Origin: Lewinellaceae bacterium
GTDB lineage: Bacteria > Bacteroidota > Bacteroidia > Chitinophagales > Saprospiraceae
DNA: 64,000 nucleotides
Assembly: GCA_016713985.1 (NCBI GenBank)
Contig: JADJOD010000007.1
Coordinates: 195,449-259,448, forward strand
Direction: 5' to 3'
Numbering within the stretch: position 1 is the stretch's first letter; each line of letters begins with the position of its first letter. This document shows positions 57,501 through 64,000 of this stretch, in pieces. Both the position numbers and the translations under genes were made by a program. The notes beneath the pieces are model-generated. The model ran no database searches. It was given only the letters and a program-made list of their open reading frames with translations, and was not told where the DNA came from.

Positions 57501-58626
57501 TGATATTGCCCCATTGATTTCCGGCGCCGTAACTGAGGCAATTGCTGATATTGTTGGAATTCCCGGCCGAAAAAACGTGCAGGAGTGCGGGGTGTTCAAA
57601 TAACTGTTGGTCAACGGTTTGTGTGGCTATGGTATACCCGACGTTGCACCCGTTTGAATAGGAGGTATTGGTGATCGTTACGTTTTCATTCAAATGCAAG
57701 GCAAGAGTCTGGTCCTGAAATTCTGGGGAATACCGGATGGTGTAAATATTGGCTCCGGGGGCCATTCCCCGGGCGACGGGGTTGAGGTTGCCGGCGCCGC
57801 CCAGGATTCCCGCTACCCCGTCGGCGTGTATGCCGTCGGCCCCGAATTCCGAATAATCGCGCTGACGGCCCCGGAAGTCGATGTGCGGGCCGAGCGGGCC
57901 GTCGTCGCGAACGAGTACATTGACACCGGCGCCGTTGAGTTTTAAACCCGAAGGATGGGCGTTATCGAGCAAGTTGGAGCGATGCAGGGCCCTGCCGCGG
58001 GTGTCGTCGGGTTCTCCGGGGGGAGGTGTCAGTTCCATCAACTGGACCCAGGGTTGCGCAGCGAGTTTTTCCAGTTCGCCGGCCGGCAATCGCAATTGCA
58101 AAAAGCCGTTTTGGTTGCCTTCCTGCAAAACGGTAAACCCGAGATCGCGGCAGCGTTCGGCTCCCCGGGATATGCCGACCTGCGGGTACACCTGAATATT
58201 AATATCCAGCAGGTGGCCGTGCACCGCCCAGTCGCCGAAAGGGCGTTCCCGAAGGCTGTTGGCCATTTTCCATTCGGGTTTTACGGGTACAAGGCTGCGG
58301 GGATGGAGTATGTCCAGTTGGCGGAGGTCAAAATTTTCGGGCAGGGCGACGAGGTAAACGCCAAAATGGACGTAGGAGATAAACACAACACCGGCCTTTT
58401 CCGGCACAGCCCTTGCTTCTGCCGTGGGAATTTGGTAACATTGCAGGTAACGAATCACGTAGCCGTTCAGTACCTCATCTTCGGATGTGGGAGAAGCGGA
58501 CCGCAGGCCTGAAAAGTTTTCAGGAAAAAATTCGGTACCAAAATTGAACTGAACAGGATAGGTCTGTTGTGCGGATACCGGCAGACAGGATGCCAATGCG
58601 AGCAAAAGCGCGTAGCATAATTTCAT
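54551..58626 (-). CDS. Secreted S8 subtilase with PKD and T9SS sorting domains (frame broken near 55640-55722)
   Basis: About 1350 residues. Signal peptide (MKLCYALLLALASCLPVSAQ), a pro-region, then the subtilase domain: LVRDDGPLGPHID (Asp), DGIHADGVAGILGG (His) and FGGTSAAAPGIAGVL (Ser). Ig- and jelly-roll-like regions follow. The first frame ends at a TAG at 55720; continuing reads PTRAMALYSFF, FGADVEDYLDMIPVDLNG and GLTFQVAHAPRDTLKEQL after indels near 55690 and 55640. A PKD domain (HWSFGDGQVSTDPVPVHVYA) and a T9SS sorting domain (IRIQPNPSDGNFDILYKSPG to GLYRLQIQSEKNVRVFPV) end it. A secreted protease released through T9SS. Confidence 0.9.
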
Positions 58627-58843
58627 TTTTGAGATGGCGGTTTAATCGAAAAAACAGATTAGCAGGTAGATGAATAAGAGTCTTATGGAGAAATGGCGCA
58701 ACCATATGACCACCCATGCGTTTTTAGCAGCCGCATTGGTGTCAAATGTAGCATTCTCTAAAAGAAACCGCGGAATTTTGTGCCGCTATGTAATCAGGTA
58801 TGCTAAAATCCGCCAAATAACGCTCAACACACGCAACTAATTT

Positions 58844-59839
58844 ATGATAAGTCCGATAGTCTGGATCTTGTTTATCGCCCTGGTATTTGTGCTTATGGCC
58901 GTCGACCTCGGGGTGTTTAACAAAAGTGCCCACAATCCGAGCGCCAGGGAAGCGATCTTCAGCACGATCGGCTGGGTGTTGCTGGCCATCGGATTTAATG
59001 TTTTTATTTACTACGCTTACGAAAATCAGTGGCAGGGGCTCGGCACCTACATACACGAGCCGATGGACGGCAAGGAAGCCGCGTTGAAGTTTTTTACCGG
59101 TTACCTGCTGGAAGAATCGCTGAGTATCGACAACCTGTTTGTAATGGCGCTGGTGTTCACCAAATTCCGGGTGCCCAAAAAATATCAGCACCGCATCCTG
59201 TTTTGGGGTATACTCGGCGTACTGGTTTTTCGCGGCATTCTGATCGGTTTGGGCATCGCCCTGGTGCATCAATTTACCTGGTTGTTTTATTTTTTCGGCG
59301 CCCTGCTGGTGTATTCCGCCTATAAAATGCTGACCCACCACGATGCCGAGGAAGAAGACCTGCACAAACGGACGATCGTTCGTTTTATCCACAAATTTTA
59401 CCCCGTCAGCCGGAGTTATGACGGCGGGCATTTTTTTACCATAGAAGACGGGCGTAAAGCGGTAACCCCCATGTTTGTGGCGCTGATGGTGATCGAAACC
59501 ACCGATATTTTATTTGCATTCGACTCCGTTCCTGCGGTATTTTCCATAACAACCGACCCGTTTTTGGTCTTTTCTTCCAATATATTTGCCATTATGGGGC
59601 TGCGTTCGCTCTATTTTGTGCTGGCCAACGTACTCGACCGTTTTGAACATTTGCGCTTCAGCCTGATCGCGATCCTGTGTTTTATCGGCATCAAAATGGT
59701 GTTGATCCCGATGAAAATCCATATCCCGATCGGTTGGTCGCTGGGCGCCATCGGCGTGATGCTGCTGGCGGGTGTGGTGGTTTCATTAGTCCGGAAAAAA
59801 GAACCCGAAGAAGTGGCGGAAGAAGTGCACGAAGGATAG
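58844..59839 (+). CDS. TerC/Alx family integral membrane protein
   Basis: A 331-residue protein with nine or so membrane segments: LFIALVFVLMAVDLGVFNKS, EESLSIDNLFVMALVFTKFR (the TerC signature with acidic residue and Asp-Asn), and MVIETTDILFAFDSVPAVFS. The family exports metals (manganese or tellurite-related stress). No yybP-ykoY-type riboswitch was recognised in the 215 bp upstream. Start at 58844 fits the first membrane helix. Confidence 0.93.
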   Translation: MISPIVWILFIALVFVLMAVDLGVFNKSAHNPSAREAIFSTIGWVLLAIGFNVFIYYAYENQWQGLGTYIHEPMDGKEAALKFFTGYLLEESLSIDNLFVMALVFTKFRVPKKYQHRILFWGILGVLVFRGILIGLGIALVHQFTWLFYFFGALLVYSAYKMLTHHDAEEEDLHKRTIVRFIHKFYPVSRSYDGGHFFTIEDGRKAVTPMFVALMVIETTDILFAFDSVPAVFSITTDPFLVFSSNIFAIMGLRSLYFVLANVLDRFEHLRFSLIAILCFIGIKMVLIPMKIHIPIGWSLGAIGVMLLAGVVVSLVRKKEPEEVAEEVHEG

Positions 59840-59890
59840 GAATTCCTGCCGTTTTTAGTATATTTGACCGTTGAAACAAATATACCCGCC

Positions 59891-60682
59891 ATGAAATCTC
59901 CGTTTCCCGGCATGGACCCTTATCTCGAAGGGTTTTTATGGCCCGATGTACACAACCGGTTGGCCGGTGTCATCTCGGAATTGCTTGCCCCGCGCATCGC
60001 GCCGAAGTATGTAGCGCGTATTGAACTTTACACCGTAAACGACACCTCCCCGGAATCGGAAATCGGAATCATGTATCCTGATGTGGAGGTATTTTTACGT
60101 CACGACGAAGCGGACGAACCCGAAGTAATGTATGAGCGTGACACCGGAACCACCACGCCGAATATCATTATTCCTTCCAACATGAGCGTTCCGGTGCGGA
60201 TACCCGTGGTGGGAATCAGGGATACGGCGAAAAACCGCCTGATCACCGCGATAGAAATCCTTTCCCCGGTGAATAAGAAGCAACCCGGGCTTGTTCCGTA
60301 CCGGGAAAAACGGGCGAAATTGCACCAGATGGGTGTACATCTGCTTGAGATCGACCTGTTGCGACGCGGTATTCGCCCTTTTATCCACCCGATGTTGCCT
60401 CCTTCGCATTACGTCATGATGCTCCTGCGCGCGGGCACACACAATACGGAAGCATGGACAATACAAGTGCAGGATGTCTTGCCGGTATTGCCCGTTCCCC
60501 TTGCTGCGCCCGACCTGGATGTGCCGCTCGATTTAAAAACCGCTCTGGATATTATTTACGAGCGAAGCATGTATCAACTTTCCATCGACTACCGGAAAGA
60601 CCCGCCGCCACCTGCGTTCGATGACGCGGAAAAGGTGTGGATGCAGGGCATACTTTCGGAAGCGGCGCCTCCTCGTGCATAA
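59891..60682 (+). CDS. DUF4058 family protein
   Basis: A 263-residue soluble protein from ATG 59891. FPGMDPYLEGFLWPDVHNRL is the diagnostic N-terminus of DUF4058; ITAIEILSPVNKKQPG is the central motif, with YREKRAKL and LLEIDLLRRG. The central segments fit an endonuclease-like or restriction-like fold but no catalytic assignment is secure. The family is common in cyanobacteria and Bacteroidota and of unknown role. Confidence 0.88.
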   Translation: MKSPFPGMDPYLEGFLWPDVHNRLAGVISELLAPRIAPKYVARIELYTVNDTSPESEIGIMYPDVEVFLRHDEADEPEVMYERDTGTTTPNIIIPSNMSVPVRIPVVGIRDTAKNRLITAIEILSPVNKKQPGLVPYREKRAKLHQMGVHLLEIDLLRRGIRPFIHPMLPPSHYVMMLLRAGTHNTEAWTIQVQDVLPVLPVPLAAPDLDVPLDLKTALDIIYERSMYQLSIDYRKDPPPPAFDDAEKVWMQGILSEAAPPRA

Positions 60683-60742
60683 ACCGGATCATCCGCAGGG
60701 CTGCAAAAAACCGCCGTTCACAAAATTTAACAGGTGAATCTC

Positions 60743-60772
60743 TTGACATTATGGAGTTTGGGTTTATTTTTG
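60743..60772 (+). promoter_or_regulatory. Bacteroidota-type promoter of the 48-residue protein
   Basis: TTG at 60743-60745 and TATTTTTG at 60765-60772, 19 bp apart, matching the sigma-ABfr consensus. Confidence 0.55.
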
Positions 60773-60922
60773 TACCTGCGAAGTGAAAGTTTACGGCGAT
60801 TCTGACACCTCAGGCCGGCTTTTGCAGAACATTGTCAAACACCTTTTTCACCTTCTTCTTCAGAACCCTTCCCGGCAGCACCGGGAAATAGCGGAAGAAC
60901 AAAACCAAAATCAACTTTTGCC

Positions 60923-61069
60923 ATGAGACACTGGGAAAAGATTAAAAAAGATCCACGCCGCTCGGACGAACGCGAACTCCAGTCGCACGACCACAAAAAG
61001 AAAAAACTCAAACCAGTAGAAAAATCTAAATACCGCCTGAAAGGTTATGAAGAAATAGAAGAAGAATAA
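60923..61069 (+). CDS. Small basic protein of 48 residues
   Basis: ATG at 60923 to TAA at 61069: begins MRHWEKIKKDPRRSDEREL, centre HDHKKKKLKPVEKSKYRLKG and an acidic end (YEEIEEE). It has a good promoter upstream and a perfect intrinsic terminator downstream, so expression is likely. No family recognised; charge pattern suggests nucleic acid or protein binding. Confidence 0.6.
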   Translation: MRHWEKIKKDPRRSDERELQSHDHKKKKLKPVEKSKYRLKGYEEIEEE

Positions 61070-61096
61070 CATCATTTCCGATCCATATACCACAGA

Positions 61097-61126
61097 GGCG
61101 AAGGGTTGCTCCCTTCGCCTTTTTTA
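61097..61126 (+). terminator. Rho-independent terminator
   Basis: GGCGAAGGG and CCCTTCGCC form a perfect 9-bp stem around TTGCT, followed by TTTTTT. Confidence 0.93.
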
Positions 61127-61130
61127 TTTA

Positions 61131-62220
61131 TTACAACACGGTCATCGGCAACTCCAGCGTACGCCGCAAATAATACTCGGCGTTTTCCTTCACCACCACA
61201 TCCAATGGAAGATACTGATTTTGAGGCATTTCCTTCTTCATGATCAGGCTGTTGACGATAGCCAGGATGCCGAGATAACCCTGGTGCCAGGCGTTTTGAT
61301 TGATGAGAAACCGGATTTTGTTCTCGTTCAGCAAGGCAAGGTTGGGCTCAATCAGGTCGAAACCGACGATTTTTACCCGTTCCAGGCTTCCCGGCTCCAG
61401 GGCGGCAGCCAGTTTGTAAGCACGCGAATTCGTGACGAAAAAGCCGTTGAGTCTCGGATAGCGGTGGAATAAATCGCCGAGCCAGGCACGCAAGGCCGGG
61501 GTGTTGTCAAAATCCTCGAATGATTCGGCGTGTATTTCCACCGATTTGTGTTCCTGGTGGTTGAAAAAATCCTTGAATCCCCGCTCTTTATCCTGAAGGT
61601 GGCGCGCGTTTGACACTTCCTTATCGAGGTTGAGCAGCAGGGCATGGTCGCCGTCGTTGAGTCCGAAATTGAGCAACCGCCCGGCCAGTACGCCGCTTTG
61701 GTACGAATCCTGACCGATGTAACACAGCGCGTCCGTGCCTTCGATGTTGGTGTTAATCATTACTTTGGGGATGCCGAGCCGCGAAGTTTCCGCGATCAGG
61801 TATTCGGATTCGTGGAGGAACAGGGGTGCGAACAGTATTGCGCCGGGCTGGGTTTTCAGTACATTTTTTACCGTTTCCAGGAATGCTGCGGGGTCGAACA
61901 GGTGAAAAAAATGAAAATCGACGGCCGACGCCGTAATGCCGCACGGCTTCCGCCGCGCGTTCGATGCCCTCTTTCGGTTGCGCCCAGTACGGGTCGCCCG
62001 TGAAGTCCGGCAAAATAACGGCAATACGAAGTACTTTCCGGTTGTTGGCCAGCGAACGCGCCATGAGATTGGGTTCGTAGCCCATTTCCTCCATCACCTG
62101 CAATATGCGCTCGCGGACATCGGGGGCTACGTTGCCGCGTTCGTGCAACACGCGATCAACTGTTCCGGATGACACCCCTGCCTGTTCGGCAATGTCTTTG
62201 ATGCGGGGTCGCTGGCTCAT
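61131..62220 (-). CDS. LacI family transcriptional regulator (one frameshift)
   Basis: About 362 residues. N-terminal helix-turn-helix MSQRPRIKDIAEQAGVSSGT and VDRVLHERGNVAPDVRERIL, then hinge and periplasmic-binding-protein-like sensor: LRIAVILPDFTGDPYWAQPK, and after a one-base shift near 61930 VDFHFFHLFDPAAFLETVK, SYQSGVLAGRLLNFGLNDGD and FVTNSRAYKLAAALEPGSLE. The gene diverges from nagB; two palindromic sites lie between them, so it probably represses nagB and itself until an amino-sugar ligand binds. Confidence 0.92.
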
Positions 62221-62410
62221 AAAAGTTCGGTTCGGTCGCTTATAAAGTTCACTCGTAAATTTATTTCACACAAAGGTTTCGCAAGGAGCAAAGTGGTAAA
62301 AATCAAATTTTGTGTCTTTGCGTGAAGTCTTTGCGCCTTGGCGTGGTAAATACCTCCTCGCGTGAAACCCCATTCCAATTACGCCCTCAAAAGTCGGAAC
62401 GATTTTTAAA

Positions 62411-62426
62411 CTGTGTACGCACACAG
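62411..62426. promoter_or_regulatory. LacI-type operator, site 1
   Basis: CTGTGTACGCACACAG, a near-perfect 16-bp palindrome with the central CG step typical of LacI-family operators. Confidence 0.75.
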
Positions 62427-62441
62427 TGAAAAAAAATTTCA

Positions 62442-62457
62442 CCGTGTGCGCACACGG
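62442..62457. promoter_or_regulatory. LacI-type operator, site 2
   Basis: CCGTGTGCGCACACGG, a perfect 16-bp palindrome. Its centre is 31 bp (three helical turns) from site 1, and it covers the expected -33 region of the nagB promoter. Confidence 0.8.
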
Positions 62458-62473
62458 TTTAAAAATTAGCCTT

Positions 62474-62481
62474 TACATTTG
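62474..62481 (+). promoter_or_regulatory. Promoter -7 element of nagB
   Basis: TACATTTG matches TAnnTTTG, 16 bp after operator site 2. The rest of the 327-bp intergenic region holds only degenerate CTTTGCGCCTTGGCGTG-type repeat words (62268-62345). Confidence 0.55.
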
Positions 62482-62547
62482 GGTCATCATTCCAAAGCCA
62501 ATCCTGTTCAACAGCGCCATACACATCCGTTCATAAGCGAGTCAACC

Positions 62548-64000
62548 ATGAAAGTGAAAGAGAAACCCGCCCCAGGCTACCTGAAATATGAACTGAAAAC
62601 CTTTGAAAAACTGCCCGTCAAAATCTGGGACGACGCCGTGGATGCCTCCCGGCACGTTGCACGTTCGATCGCCTTAGCCATCCGGCAACGCCAGCAGGAA
62701 GGGGAAAAAATAGTACTCGGCCTTGCCACCGGCATGCCCCCCCATCAAAGTGTATGAAGAACTGGTGCGTATGCACAAGGAAGAGGGTTTGAGTTTTCAA
62801 AACGTCGTCACTTTTAACCTCGACGAATATTACCCCATGACCAAGGAAGCGCAACAGAGTTACTGGCGCTTTATGCACGAATACCTGTTCGACCACGTCG
62901 ACATCATCCCGGAGCACATCCACATCCCGGACGGCACCATTTCCATGGAAAAGGTGGCCGAATATTGCGAACGTTATGAAAAACTGATCGATCTCGCCGG
63001 AGGTATCGACATCCAGTTGCTCGGCATAGGCCGCACGGGGCACATCGGCTTTAACGAACCCGGCGCCTGGGAAACCTCCCTGACAAGAATGGTGCGCCTC
63101 GACCACCTGACCCGCCACGACGCCATGCGGGATTTTCAGGGTGAAGACGACGTGCCTTACCGCGCGATCACGATGGGTGTGGGCAGTATTTTTAAAGCCC
63201 GCACCGTGTACCTGATGGCCTGGGGGCAACACAAAGCAAGCATCATTCAGCAGGCCATCGAAGGCGAGATCAGCAATTCCGTACCCGCTTCTTTCCTGCA
63301 AAAACACCCGAACGTAAAGGTGGTGCTGGATAAAAGCGCCGCCGAAGACCTGACCAAAATGAAATCGCCCTGGCTGGCGGGCATCTGCAACTGGTCGGAA
63401 GACCTGATCTGCAAGGCCGTCGTCTGGCTCTCCCAAACCACGGGCAAACCCATTCTCAAACTCACCGACGAAGATTATAACGAACACGGACTCAGCGACT
63501 TGATCATCGAACAGGCCAATTCCTACGAACTCAATATTCGCATTTTTAACCGCCTCCAGCACACCATCAGCGGCTGGCCGGGCGGCAAACCCAACGCCGA
63601 CGATACCAACCGCCCCGAACGCGCCAAACCCGCCAAAAAACGGGTCATCATTTTCAGTCCACATCCCGACGACGACGTGATCTCGATGGGTGGCACCTTC
63701 CAGCGCTTGGTCGATCAGGGGCATGAGGTACACGTGGCGTACCAGACTTCCGGCAACATCGCCGTGCACGATTGGGATGCCCTGCGATACGCCGAATTTA
63801 TGCTCGAATTTGCTGAAAATCAGCATACGCTGAGCGATGAGGAGCGGAAAATGTACCAAAAAATCATCAAATTCCTGCAAAAAGGACTCCGGCGAGCCGA
63901 TATTCCGGAAGTGCGCAGTATTAAAGGGCTGATTCGCCGGGGAGAAGCGCGGGCAGGCGCCCGTTTCACCGGCATCGACGACGCGCATATCCACTTCCTC
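62548..64000 (+). CDS. nagB: Glucosamine-6-phosphate deaminase, long form with LmbE-like domain (partial, one frameshift)
   Basis: The enzyme converts glucosamine 6-phosphate to fructose 6-phosphate and ammonia. ATG at 62548; sequence passes LPVKIWDDAVDASRHVARSI and EGEKIVLGLATGMPP, then an extra C in the C-run 62737-62743 shifts the frame. Restored reading has IKVYEELVRMHKEEGLSFQN, VVTFNLDEYYPM (catalytic Asp) and GIGRTGHIGFNEPGAWETSL. A second domain begins VIIFSPHPDDDVISMGGTFQ, an LmbE/PIG-L-type deacetylase motif, giving the long Bacteroidota form (about 640 residues). It runs off the window. The motif GMPP replaces the usual GSTP/GSSP. Confidence 0.93.

Noticed and set aside
58630..58843. 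A yybP-ykoY manganese riboswitch upstream of the TerC gene
   Set aside because: Some TerC/Alx genes have one, but I could not find the conserved core or a terminator-like expression platform here.

Overview
The window looks like a chromosomal contig of a Bacteroidota bacterium, most likely of the Saprospiria (Saprospiraceae-like). Evidence read from the sequence: PorP/SprF and OmpA-type type IX secretion (T9SS) proteins; several large secreted proteins with C-terminal T9SS sorting domains; GldM- and GldN-like genes; -7 boxes of the form TAnnTTTG; and a Shine-Dalgarno sequence before rpsU, an exception in this phylum. I did not recognise any rRNA, tRNA or CRISPR array.

Layout. 1-11.5 kb: ffh (runs off the left edge), an atypical SDR, a porP/OmpA pair, an HDAC-like deacetylase, rpsU-xerC, recN and a DUF1772-like membrane protein. 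11.5-24 kb: MOSC protein, GNAT acetyltransferase, GH29 fucosidase with PA14, a TPR-like protein, a large T9SS cargo protein, paired lipoproteins, a LysE exporter, a sterol-desaturase-like hydroxylase and a MacB/FtsX-type permease. 24-34 kb is accessory and defence-like: an ATPase coupled to a TOPRIM-like protein, a DUF433/DUF5615 toxin-antitoxin pair, carB, and a two-gene TIR module whose second gene carries a (GLAV)n membrane repeat before an ATPase. 33.8-35.4 kb is non-coding and repeat-rich: a 51-bp tandem array, ten A/T tracts phased at 21 bp, and a 74-bp direct repeat around an unexplained segment. 35.4-38.5 kb holds two GldN-like genes and a GldM C-terminal-like gene. 38.5-54.5 kb: a stand-alone S24-like peptidase, two CotH-kinase T9SS proteins, an AraC-type membrane regulator, a thioredoxin-like protein, GH25 lysozyme, an enoyl-CoA hydratase, a class V aminotransferase, RNase R and LolA. 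54.5-64 kb: a subtilase with sorting domain, TerC, DUF4058, and a LacI-type regulator divergent from nagB with two palindromic operators between them.

Functional themes: T9SS export of carbohydrate-active, adhesive and proteolytic cargo; amino-sugar use under LacI control; and a cluster of candidate immune genes. The strongest candidate for an undescribed system is the overlapping TIR / GLAV-repeat ATPase pair at 30.2-33.8 kb.

Caution: at least twenty reading-frame breaks occur in otherwise intact genes, including carB, nagB, the LacI gene and porP, many at homopolymers. I read these mainly as consensus indel errors of a long-read or metagenomic assembly, not as pseudogenes. Coordinates of broken genes cover the inferred full locus.
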